From: Pinus tabuliformis
Taxonomy: Eukaryota; Streptophyta; Pinopsida; Pinales; Pinaceae
NCBI GenBank assembly: GCA_031772625.1
Contig: CM062818.1
Span: 1,681,252,167 to 1,681,316,166, forward strand
DNA: 64,000 nucleotides
Reading direction: 5' to 3'
Part shown: positions 35,410 through 45,322 of the stretch, piece by piece
Position numbering within the stretch: the stretch's first letter is position 1
Layout of the letters: the number at the start of each line of letters is the position of its first letter
Translations under genes and position numbers: made by a program
The notes under the pieces: generated by a model
Told to the model about the DNA's origin: nothing
Seen by the model: only the letters and a program-made list of their open reading frames with translations
The model's database searches: none

Positions 35410-38390
35410 CTAAATGGATATGTCTTCAAGAAGCTGTCTAATATAGTGGCAATGGGTTTCCACATGCTTTGTTTGTTCATGGAAGACTGGATTCTTGACG
35501 AGTTTGAGCACTCGTTGATTATCACAAAACAAGGGAGTAGGACCTACCTGGGAAACATGCATATCCTCAAGCATACGTCTAAGCCAAATTGCCTCACAAG
35601 ATGCCTTAACAGCTCCCCGATACTCTGCTTCTGTCGAGGAGAGAGCCACTGCCAGCTGCTTCTTACTAGTCCATGTGACAGCGCCGGATCCCAAACTAAA
35701 CACATACCCAGCGGTAGATTTACTGTCATCAACCGAACCTGCCCAGTCGGAATCTGTGTAACCATTGAGAGTAGGATCTGAACTCTGAGTGTACAGAAGT
35801 CTATAATCAGGAGTGCCATTCACATAACGCAGCACACGCTTCGCTGCTATCCAATGATCAGCCTTAGGAGCTGCCATGAAGCGTGAAATGTAGCTCACTG
35901 CAAAATTGATATCGAGTCTAGTGGCAGTAAGGTAGATGAGGATGCCCACTAATTGCCTGAATAAAGATTCATCCACAAGTGGTGAGGATGACTGAGATGA
36001 AAGTTTGAGCCCTAGTTCCATAGGAGTCGTGGCAGGTTTGCAATCCTGCATTCTAAATCTGTCCACAAGACTTCTGGCATACTTGGACTGAGAGAGAAAG
36101 ATGTTGTTCTCAGTCTTCCAGACTTCAACCCCCAAGCAGTAATGAACAAGTCCCAAATCTGTCATATCAAAAGTGCTGCACAAATCATGTTTGATCCCAT
36201 GGATCAAATATGTTGAACTGCCAGTAATGATAAGGTCATCCACATAGACAACCACAAACAGAATATCATCACCAATATGTTTGATATACAAGTTTGCATC
36301 AGATGGACTCCGCTGAAAGCCATGATCTGTTAGGTACTTATCAATTTTCATGTACCAAGCTCGAGGGGCTTGTTTCAGACCATAGAGTGCTTTGACTAAT
36401 CTACAAAGTTTCTGTTCTTAACCGGCAACCATGAATCCTGGAGGTTGCGTCATGTAGACTTGTTCTTGTAAGTCACCATTCAGAAAAGCACTCTTTACAT
36501 CCATCTGATGGACTTTCCAACTGAACTGAGCTGCGAAGTCAAGGACGAGTTGTATGGTACTCATCTTGGCTTAGGAGCAAAGGTCTCCTCATAGTCTATG
36601 CCTTCCTTCTATGAGAACCCTTGAGCAACAAGGCGAGCCTTATACTTTTCTAAGGTTTCGCCAGCTTTGTATTTCACATTATACACCCATTTGCAGCTAA
36701 TGGGCTTTTTCCCTGCAAGAAGATTAGAAAGGGTCCAAGTGTGATTCTTCTGAAGACTCTGGAATTCAACTTCCATAGCCTGTTCCCACTCGAGTATACC
36801 CTTAGCCTCTGAATAGGTTTGAGGCTCAAAAACACTGTGTAGGTTAGCCATAAGAGAAAAATTTATTGTAGGTTGTTGTTTGCTCTTATTTTTAGAAGTT
36901 CTACTTTCAAGGAGCTCATTATCCCGGAGATCACCAATAGTTTTAGCCCACTATTTTCGCCGGAGAGTAGAAGAACCGATATCTGAAGTCGGTGGAGGAG
37001 GCTCAGGAACAACAGGAGCAACGAGAGGAAGATTATTTTCCGGAGGGAACTCACGCAATACATCATCAAATACTGATGTTGCATCATCCCTCCCATCAAG
37101 TGGACCTAACGGAAGAAGAACACTGTGAGGCTAATCCTCAGAACACTGCTCGGAAGGAGGGGACTGAAAGAACCCTCTGTCTTCATCAAATACTACATCC
37201 TGACTGAAGATAAGACGTTCAGTGTCTATATCTATCAGCCTATCGGCCTTGTGGTGATCACTATACCCTGTCCTCATGAGTTTCTGGCTTTTGGAATCCA
37301 ACTTAGAGCGTTTAGCGACTGGAATCCAAACATATGCAACTGAACCAAACACTTTCAGGTGACTGATCTTAGGCTTACGGCCAGACCAAACCTCTTCTGG
37401 AGTCCTCCCCTTAACAACCTCAGTAGGTGATCAGTTAAGAAGATAGACAGCAGTAAACATTTCTTTAGCCCAAAATTTGTTTGGAACACTCTTGTGTTGT
37501 AACATGGAACGAGCCATTTCAACAACCGTATGGTTGAGACGTTCAACAACATTGTTCTGCTAAGGAGTGTAGGGTGTAGTTAACTGGTGTTTGATGCCAT
37601 GGGTATCACAAAAGTTAGAGAAAGCAGAAAAACAAAAGTCCCCCCCCCACCCGCCCCCCGTTATCTATACTAAGAGTTAAAATATTACAGCAAGACTCTT
37701 TTTCAACTAAGGATTTAAACTTCTGAAAGATACTAAATACATCAAATTTATGTTTTAGAAAGTACACCCACATCTTTCTACTGAAATCATCTACAATAAG
37801 CAAAAAATATTTGCAACCAATAACTGAAGATGTATTCATAAGACCACAAGTATCAGCATGAATTAACTGGAGTACCTTAGATGCGCGCCAAGATTCTCCA
37901 TCCTTGAATGAAGACCGATGTTTCTTGCCAGCTTGACAGGTGCCGCACACTCCCAAATGTTGAGTCTGAATATCAGGTAACCCTGACACAAGTCCCTCCC
38001 GAGATAGCTGAGAGAGATATTGAATGTTTAGATGCCCATATCTCTGATGCCACAGAGTGCCGATGGGAGAAACACGAGCTGCTAGAGCCACTTCTGGAGA
38101 ATCACCAGTGTTAAGAAGTCTGTATAGGCCATGATCCTCTAGGCCACCAGCAACCGTAAGACGAGTTTCCTTGTCAATAATGGCGCACTTGTGCACACTG
38201 AACACCACATCGAGCTGAGGAGAGTTCCTCATAATCTGGGTGACAGACAGCAGATTAATTTCCATACCAGGAACATAGTACACATTCAGGAAGATGAGTG
38301 TGCGCCCATCAGACTGGATTTGAACTGTACCTCTGCCAACCACTGTGTACTCACCTCCGCCGAATACCACGAAATCACTGAAAGATGAGA
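35410..38390 (-). mobile_element. Pol region of Copia C
   Basis: Minus strand, in order: protease (about 38.3-38.45 kb), integrase with the CGTCQAGKKHRSSF zinc segment near 37950, RT with WVYNVKYK (about 36.68 kb) and YVDDLIITGSS near 36.24 kb, and RNase H with LSSTEAEYRGAVKASCEAIWLRRM near 35.6 kb, followed by CDNQ and a KHVETHCHYIRQL tail. It is related to Copia B but clearly another lineage, with shorter LTRs. Several breaks. Confidence 0.9.
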
Positions 38391-38489
38391 AGTCAGTAAA
38401 CAGTCACGCCTGTGAGAGAAATGACATGATGCACCAAAGTCAATGTACCAAGTAGAAGACGGGGCATGATCTGAGGACCTCTTAGCCAT

Positions 38490-39345
38490 AAAGGCATAAA
38501 AGGCAGATTCCTTCTGCTGGGAATGTTCTGTAACATTCGCTCGCTGATGAGACCCTCCCTGCTTCATCTGTTCAGAAGCAATTCTCTGTCGACAATCTTT
38601 CTTCATTTGGCCGAACTTGTGACAGTGATTACACTGCACATTTTTCTTCTTAGCACGATCAGAAGGCTGAGAAGAACCTTTCTATTGAAAGGACTGAGAG
38701 GACTAATATTTGGCAGCAAAAGCATTTTCTAAGGAGGCTAATGATGCACCACTACCAAACTATTGTTTCCATCGATCCCGCTGCAGGAGTTTGGTGCATA
38801 ACTCCGGAAACTTCAGATCAACATTAGTGGAGGTGATGTTGAGTGTTTCTATGAAGTGCTCATAAGGTTTTGGTAGACTTTTCAAAGTGATGACTACCAT
38901 ATCTTCTTCCTCCATGGTCCGACCAATGGCTACGAGCTGATCTCGAATATCTTTAATCTTGTTAAGATGTTCCTGTAAAGACATACGTTCGTCCATCATG
39001 ATGGAGAACAACTGATTCTTTAGAAAGAAAGCTCTGCTCTTGTCGGATGTCTCGTGCAATTACTTCCAATGTTGCCAGATTTCGACAGCTGTCTTGCCGG
39101 AAGAAATCTATGGTATCTGATCATCAGTCATAGAGAGTTTGAGAAGCATAACAGCCTCTCAATTTCGATCATCAAACTTATCTTGATTTGCACCAGGTGT
39201 ACCAGGACTGAGCTCTTTTCCCAAAAGTTGGTCAAGACGCCTATATTCAAAAATGGTCAACATTCTCTGTTTCCAGATGTTATAATTGGTGCCATTAAAG
39301 CGTTCACTGCCTTCCAACATCAGGTTGGTTAGCGAGGCCATTTTC
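38490..39345 (-). mobile_element. Gag of Copia C
   Basis: The frame begins near 39341 with MASLTNLMLEGSERFNGTNY, a typical Copia gag start (FxGxNY.xW). It contains a central segment ESDK/ETSDKSRAFFLKNQLFSIMM (about 39.0 kb) and a zinc knuckle CNHCHKFGQMKKDC near 38.62 kb. The copy is broken. Confidence 0.85.
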
Positions 39346-39864
39346 ACGTTTCCCAAGACACAAAAAACAACAAAGGAATTTGGCACGGATTTCAATGCAA
39401 GTGTCGACTGATCCGAACAAAATCTGATAGGTGTTGGTGCAATATGAAAGAGAACCAGAATGAAAACTCGGCCCTTGCAACCAGCCTTAGTAATTTTTGC
39501 CTCCCGCTGTCTCTTTCATGCCATAGAACTGCCTCGAGCAGTGTTACAAAGGTGAACTGTTATCACAAATAGGCCTCAAATTTCTTCTGCTGCCACAGGT
39601 AAGTATAAGTACTTGAGAATAGGGTTGCTGGCTCAGAGAATAACTTCGCTGCCCAAACAGTGCCAAATACCCTACACAGCTGCAGGAAATGTCATTTGTA
39701 GCCTCAGGTAAAGACGATGTCGCAGAAGATCACATCCAAATGGGATGCAGCCTCACGCACAGGTTTATAAAATCCACCCTCCGCACTGTCAATTCCTCGT
39801 GCTGTGCGTAACAAGAACTCGTCATGCTTGGCATGCGCTGCAAAAATAAACTCAACAAAGGCAG

Positions 39865-40390
39865 CCATGATTCCAGTCAACTGGTGTCAGTGCTACTATG
39901 CGGAGAAAATCGTCCGCAAGAGTCTCGTGACCCTCTCTCGACGTCTCAGGGTGCAGTCGCAACGGGAGCTGCATGTACCAGGTGAGCTACGACAACGGGT
40001 CGTACACGCTGGAGAACTTCGCAACTGAGACGCTAACCCTTGGGGGGGGCAACAGTGTCGAACGTGGCCACGATAACGGGGGGTCGTTCGTTGGTGCCTC
40101 AAGGCTTCTTGGCCTCGGTGGAGGGGCGTTGTCGTTCCCTTCACAGTTAACAGACGAAAGCGGAAAGAAAAAAAAAATTACTGTCTCATAGACCGTGACT
40201 CTGAATCCTCGAGCAGTCTACAGTTCGGACGGGTCGCAGTGCCCAACGGAGTCGTGGTAGCGCCAATGCTGAAGAACAGTTGCCTCGACACCTTCTACTA
40301 TGTCTCCCTCTCCGGAATCAGCGTCGGCGACATGATGCTCTCGATCTCGAATCCCGTCTTCAACATCAACGCCTCTGGTAAAAATATTTC
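39865..40390 (+). pseudogene. Captured fragment of a plant aspartic protease (nepenthesin-like, A1 family)
   Basis: The plus strand, antisense to the surrounding Copia, codes for segments diagnostic of plant atypical aspartic proteases: NGSCMYQVSY then NGSYTLENFATETLTLGG, GHDNGGSFVGASRLLGLGGG then ALSFPSQL, and, after a frame change around 40140-40190, DRDSESSSSLQFG, PNGVVVAPMLKN and DTFYYVSLSGISVGD. That is the middle of the catalytic domain, about 170 codons. Neither catalytic Asp motif (DTGS or DSGT) is included. It lies between the primer-binding site and gag of Copia C, so it was probably picked up by that element and is not a resident gene. It cannot make an active protease. GC content is clearly higher than in the flanks. 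Confidence 0.85.
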
Positions 40391-40677
40391 AGACCCCTAG
40401 AGAGCAATTTCGAAATGAAGCACGAAATTTTTCAAACAGTGAAAAATTATTTCGAAAAAAATAACTTGGCTCTGATACCATAATCAATGAATGAATTGAA
40501 ATTGATTTACAATGAGCAATGAAGCTCAATAAATAATACAGTTGTATTTACAGAAACAGCAGGTTTCTACTAAGAAATAGAAACAGCAAGTTTCTAAATA
40601 AGAAACTGCTAATAAGATCACAGACGATCTTATCTACATAAATGAGCATTAAACACTAAAATAGCATTATTCTAATA

Positions 40678-41460
40678 GTTACTATCGCTATCTTATCGGC
40701 CAAAGATAAAAATTATATAAAACCTAAAATTGCAAACCAATTAGTGATTCTCGAGTCAAATATAATCGAAAAATTAGATTGTTTTGACAACAAAAAATAT
40801 GAAATAACCAATTTACAATTAAACATTGGAGATTATACATTCATATCACAATTCTCAGTTCAAAACCTATGGAGCGATCAAGGTGACATTATTTTAGGTT
40901 CACCCTGGATGGAAACCCTAGGTTCCTTCATCCTGAATACGAAGAAGAAGTTTTTGACATTTTCTTACAAAAAGAAAAAAATAACGCTACAAGATGTTAC
41001 AGTGAAGCCGAATTCAGTAATACCAGAAGACATACTAGATATCTCAAAAGTAATTTTTCAAGAAGGTAAAAAAGTACTACAAAATATGCAAAGAGAAGTT
41101 GACAAGATCACTGCTGAAAAAATGAAGAAGTTTCTCGGCTTAAAGACCATAGTGAAAAACTACTAATGCAAATTAAGAAGCTTAAAAAGGACAAGAAGTC
41201 ATTGGAAAACAAGGTACAACAGCTTATCGAGAAGAAAGCATCAAATGTAGAAGTCCAAGTTGAAGAGAGAGGAATAAATATTGATCCAGTGAATATCATA
41301 ACTCAAGAAGAAGTTAAACTGGTTGAAGAAAAAGCGCACTTAGATGTTGCAGTTCAGATGATAAACATCCCAAGTGAAGGTTTTGTAACCAACTCAACAA
41401 CATCGTCACTTGAAGTAAATACAAACCAAAAGAACAACGTATCTACATCTGAATCACAAA
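40678..41460 (+). mobile_element. Retropepsin-like segment followed by a coiled-coil region (backbone element)
   Basis: The plus strand encodes a retropepsin-type C-terminal half with DIILGSPWMETLGSF followed by a K-rich beta segment, as in Ty3 or pararetrovirus proteases. Next come about 100 residues rich in K, E and L (EVDKITAEKM..., IKKLKKDKKSLENKVQQLIEKK) that look like a coiled coil, and an acidic S/T/N-rich tail. A near copy of the KKSLENK coil is found at 62945-62987. I cannot assign the family. It is fossil and broken. Confidence 0.55.
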
Positions 41461-41760
41461 AACACTTCTCAGTGTTGGTTCTCTTTGGATTCTGCTTCAA
41501 TATCATGGATGAGCAGGAAGCAGAAGTCGGTTGTTATAAGCACCGCCGAGACCGAATACATAGCTATGAGTATGATCTCGTGTGAAGCTGCCTGGTTGTG
41601 GAAGCTCTTCAGTGAGTTGTTTGTACACATGATGAATACCACTGTGATTCTCTGTGACAACCAGGGGGGATTCGATTGTTGAGGAATCTTGTATTCGATG
41701 AGTGCTCCAGCAGATAGACACCAGATACTAGCTTATTTGGGATATGGTAAGTCGATGAGC
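41461..41760 (+). mobile_element. Copia RNase H remnant
   Basis: The translation DSASISWMSRKQKSVVISTA followed by ETEYIAMSMISCEAAWLWKL and a CDNQ box is the C-terminal RNase H of a Ty1/Copia pol, plus strand. The rest of that pol is missing on the left, where the retropepsin-like backbone abuts directly, so a deletion or recombination joined the two. Confidence 0.85.
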
Positions 41761-42047
41761 AAGGAGGCTCCATGGCCTTGAGATTGATGTATAGTTCGCA
41801 TACATTTTGTCAAAGCACCGGGGAAAGGTCAAATCTGTGACTTTCCCGAACGACTTGGAGTCGTTGAGAGACCTTCGTATAAGGGTCCTGCATGTTGCAT
41901 GCATTGAGCTTTGGGAGCTCTAGGGGGCTTAGAGTACTTACTGGAGCAACACACGACCATAGGGCGACTCACCCTCCCCTAATGGTGCACTATGTACAAG
42001 GTGACAGGTTCAACCTTTCCTTATGATACCCCGTGGCGACAGTGGAA

Positions 42048-42240
42048 CAGGATGATTAGTTCTCCTATGGGCCAGGATGATTAGTTCTCCCGTGGCAATT
42101 GTGAAACAAGATGATTAGTTCTCCTGTGGGTCGGGACGTTTAGTTCTCCTGTGGGCCGGGATGATTAGTTCTCTCGTGACGACTGTGGGACAAGATGATT
42201 CGTTCTCCTGTGGGACAGGATGATTAGTTCTCCTGTCGAG
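42048..42240 (+). repeat. Tandem repeat with GATGATTAGTTCTCCTGTGGG core
   Basis: Seven copies of a 26-30 bp unit centred on GATGATTAGTTCTCC lie in a row. They seem ordered as a higher-order pattern in which a unit with a G(C/A)(G/A)ACxGTGG spacer is followed by one or two units with a GGGCC/GGGTC spacer. Confidence 0.85.
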
Positions 42241-42870
42241 GCCTCCTAACCATGCAGTCTGGGACTCATGGGAAGTACCTCTCATCTGATCAATGAGCAA
42301 AAAAAGGGGGTTAGGGACCATAGTAGTACTATCGATGGACGCATCGTTGTATCTACCGTACTCCCTATGCTAGGATGACCTCCAACTGATCTGGGATCAG
42401 TATGAGTGGTTTGAGACACTCTCTTGTGATATTGATATGGGATCAATAAAACTGACTTCGGGTAAGTAAAAGTGATATGACACACTCTCTTCATATGGAA
42501 TTGACTTCGAGTCAATAGAGAATGGTATGAGACATTCTCGATCAATTCTTCTTCTTCATGGTTCAGCAGAACAGAGCAAAGCAGAACAAATCTCAGCAGA
42601 GCAGTGCAGGGCATTGATGGCAGAGATAATATAGTCGGACATATAGATAAGCAGATGGAGTTGTACCTAGTTGAGGAGTATGAAAATTGGAAACTAGGGC
42701 CAAACTCCATGTGGGTCATCTTATTTATGGAAGCTGATATTTTTCTTGGATCCCTCTCATCAAGAGGTGTAGGATTGATATAAAGATCATCCAATTCCAA
42801 TAAGTATTCATGGAGTTATGAATTTATTTGTGTTATAAGACAATTCATCAAGGTCGGCCAACGTTTTAGT

Positions 42871-42882
42871 ATAAAAAGAGGT
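42871..42882 (+). promoter_or_regulatory. TATA box of the long LTR
   Basis: TATAAAAAGAGG is followed 30-60 bases later by a C/T-rich stretch (TCTTCTTGTGATCTCTTCC), as at other LTR transcription starts in this window. Confidence 0.45.
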
Positions 42883-43110
42883 GGCTTGCTAGTCATTTGT
42901 ACATACTCTTCTTGTGATCTCTTCCTCTCCACTTTTCTTGGGTTTTGGTGGGAGGATAGATCCTAAGAGATATGCTGCCCTAGAAGCTTCCATGGGGAAG
43001 AAGGATCTACGCAGCTCCTAGAAGATGATGTCCTAGCTCTATGTGCCCTAGCTCTAGGACGTTGTCATGGTGAAGTTGCCTAAGACAAAGTCATGCTGAC
43101 GCTGCCCAAG

Positions 43111-43600
43111 TGACAAGCAGATTTGGAGGGTTGTTCAAGCACTGTTGAGAGGAGTTTAGGGCTGCCCAAGTGCCCTAACCAGACTAGTTAAGAACAGCAA
43201 AGTGACAAGCATATTTGGAGGGTTGTTTGAGGACTGTTGAGAGGAATTTAGGGCTGCCCAAGTGCCCTAACCATAACAGTTAGGAACAGCAAAGTGGCAA
43301 GCATATTTGGAGGGCTGTTCGAGGACTGTTGAGAGGAGTTTAGGGTTGCCCAAGTGCCCTAACCAGAACAGTTAGGAACAGCAAAGTGACAAGCATATTT
43401 GGAGAGTTGTTCGAGGACTGTTGAGAGGAGTTTAGGGCTGCCCAAGTGCCCTAACCCGAACAATTAGGAACATCAAAGTGACAAGCATATTTGGAGGGTT
43501 GTTTGAGGACTGTTGAGAGGAGTTTAGGGCTGCCCAAGTGCACTAACCAGAACAATTAGGAACAGCAAAGTGACAAGGAGATTTGGAGCAGTGTTAGAGG
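43111..43600 (+). repeat. 92-bp tandem array, five units plus a partial one
   Basis: Units begin TGACAAGC or TGGCAAGC at 43111, 43203, 43295, 43387, 43479 and 43571, exactly 92 bp apart. Each contains ATTTGGAGGGTTGTT, CTGTTGAGAGGA, TTTAGGGCTGCCCAAGTG and CAGTTAGGAACAGCAAAG-type blocks. Units differ by a few bases. The array lies in the R/U5-like part of the LTR. Confidence 0.95.
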
Positions 43601-43689
43601 TGTGTTGGGTCAAGGATATTGACCAGATTTGGATCAGATTCAGAGCAGCCTGTGGGAGCCACATGTTGGGTTAACATGGAGTGTTGAAT

Positions 43690-44200
43690 ACCCCAAAGGA
43701 GTGCAGCATGATGTGATGGTTGCAGCAATATGGTATATTGCAGCAGCATGGTGCAGTAAGGTGCATGGAACAACATGTTTAGATGCAGCAGTTGGACAGT
43801 AGCAAGCAATGCAAGGGACAACCAGCTAATACATGGGACAGCTGCAAGCATGGTGACACATGAGACAGCTGCAAGCATAGTGAAACATGGGATAGCTGCA
43901 AGCATGGTGAAGCATGGACAGCAGCATCATGGTAAAGCATGGACAATAGCAAGCACAGTGCTGCAAGTACATTGGAACAGCAGTATAGTACTTGTTGCGG
44001 CAAGGATACAAAGCAGCAATGGTGCAGCAAGCACATGGGTGACAGCATGGTGTAACCGTGGCACTAAGTACAACATTGCTAAACATTGGGACAGCAGCAG
44101 CATGAGGTCCAACATTGTGATGATGGGTGTAGCATGGTGCAGCACGGTGAGGTGCAGCATGATGACAAGATGTAGCACAACGATAGGTGAAGGAGTCACC
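43690..44200 (+). repeat. Degenerate AGCATGGTGCAGCA-type low-complexity tract
   Basis: Half a kilobase built of variants of GCAGCATGGT and ACAGCTGCAAGCATGGTGA, with a clearer 25-28 bp tandem section at 43838-43945. Long open frames on both strands here (C-, A- and H-rich) are a by-product of the repeat. Confidence 0.75.
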
Positions 44201-44650
44201 TTGGAGAATCCGTTGAAGCAGCATGTCTTCAACTGATCTCATGTATCATCTTCTTAGAGATGATCTATGCTCTTATCTAAATAAGTCAAAGTGTTGACTT
44301 CTGTTGTAAACACACTATCTCTCTCTCTCTGTTGAACTATTGAAGAACATATAAGAAGTATTGATCAAGGGTTTCCCCACATTGAGGTTTGTCCCTGGCT
44401 AGTGCCACATCTTGTGTCCTCTTGTCTTGACTTGTCTTCTGCAATTTATATTTATGTTCTATCTGCAGTTTACTTTAACGCTGATGTGATTGCTAATCTG
44501 GAAAAGATATTGAGCTAACTGTGAAAATTGAAATAAATTACTCTGGCATAGAACATAACTAAAATTAACACAAAGAGAGCACAGTATAGAGAGTTTCCCT
44601 TAGGTTTATGATATTAAAATTAATCACTTTAGTAAAGAATACAAATGAAA

Positions 44651-45075
44651 GATGGTGTATTTATACCAATATCGCAAACATCAACATCGGGATAAAATTA
44701 GCAAGGGTCCAAAAAACCAAAATATCATAAAAAATCAGTGAAATATCGGTAAAAATCGGCAAACATCAGCGAAATTAATATACCACCAAAATATCGTCCC
44801 AGGGGGGTAGCTCAATTGGTGAAAGAAGTAATGTGAAATCTGTGGAAACTGAGAGATCCAAGGTTCAAACCCCCCCAGTTGTGAGCCATTTACGGAGAGG
44901 AGGACAAGCCGTAGACCCCCACAGATTTATTAGTAACTATGTGTCAGGCAGGCTGCTGGGTTCCTTTGGGATACAAAAATATATATATATATACCACCAA
45001 ATTATCAATAAAAATCAAGAAACATCAGCTAGGCCAAAAAATCATGATGTTTGCAACACTGATTTATACACCATC
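44651..45075. mobile_element. Fold-back MITE-like element
   Basis: Imperfect inverted ends: GATGGTGTAT at 44651 and its mirror ATACACCATC ending at 45075, and further in GCAAACATCA (44674) and its mirror TGATGTTTGC (45045). The shared ends are about 35-38 bp at roughly three quarters identity. Between them are short AAATATCGG/AAAATCGG repeats and a SINE. No transposase frame and no clear target duplication were found, so the class is open. Confidence 0.55.
44796..44991 (+). mobile_element. tRNA-derived SINE
   Basis: Internal polymerase III promoter: A box TAGCTCAATTGG at 44808-44819 and B box GGTTCAAACCC at 44862-44872. A roughly 100-base unrelated body and an (AT)n tail follow. It is flanked by a 15-bp target-site duplication, TACCACCAAAATATC (44781-44795) and TACCACCAAATTATC (44992-45006), with one mismatch. 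The 54-base box spacing and the long body rule out a working tRNA gene. It inserted inside the MITE-like element. Confidence 0.92.
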
Positions 45076-45322
45076 CAAGATGTATGGGGTTAGTCCCAAG
45101 GAGGTTTGAATAGATCAGCCTTAGCATAAAATAGCCAAAAAATAAAATATAATAAGGCGTTACACAAATGCAGGCATGTGGCCATAAGAAATACAGTAAG
45201 ATTGGATCATGGCCTCAAGTGAAGATTAAACCCATGAGTTTGACATTATAGATTCAAATAAACACAGGTTTAATAGTGAATTCAAATAAACATAAGTTTT
45301 ACACAAAAATCATAATAATCAC
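45076..45322. other. AT-rich flank of the DnaJ exon block, no gene seen
   Basis: Non-coding. A tandem TTCAAATAAACA(C/T)A-type repeat occurs at 45252-45300. If the DnaJ gene is whole, this is the start of the intron after exon F. Confidence 0.5.

Larger units (their letters stand above)
35090..40677 (-). mobile_element. Copia retrotransposon C with TA...TA LTRs and captured host sequence
   Basis: LTRs of 197 bp lie at 35090-35286 and 40481-40677, differing at about 7 positions (3-4 percent). On the minus strand they start TATTA and end TGATTA, so the ends are TA...TA, not TG...CA. The 3' LTR is preceded by AAGGGAGGG. TGGTATCAGAGCC directly follows the 5' LTR. Flanks TTTAC and GTTAC give a 4-of-5 target duplication. 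Gag and pol follow Copia order. Between the primer site and gag lies about 1.1 kb with an aspartic-protease gene fragment in antisense. The element is broken in more than five places. Confidence 0.93.
41761..44520 (+). mobile_element. Long decayed Copia LTR rich in tandem repeats
   Basis: Downstream of the RNase H remnant a non-coding 2.7-kb stretch has the order of an LTR: a GC-richer U3-like part with repeats, a TATA box (TATAAAAAGAGG) at 42871, then a long R/U5-like part. The latter has a 92-bp tandem array and ends with GGGTTTCCCCACATTGAGG and TTTGTCCCTGGC, the R-region block shared with the other Copia LTRs here. No partner LTR was found, and the exact ends are unknown. Confidence 0.55.

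Noticed and set aside
42048-43600. CRISPR-like arrays of regular repeats
   Set aside because: These are head-to-tail tandem repeats without unique spacers in plant LTR DNA.
43594-44242. Several overlapping C/A/H-rich open frames on both strands
   Set aside because: They are read through the degenerate AGCATGGTGCAGCA-type repeat, and their composition follows the repeat.
44800-44880. A tRNA gene suggested by A and B box sequences
   Set aside because: The box spacing is too long, no cloverleaf can be drawn, and the sequence has a SINE body, AT tail and 15-bp target duplication.
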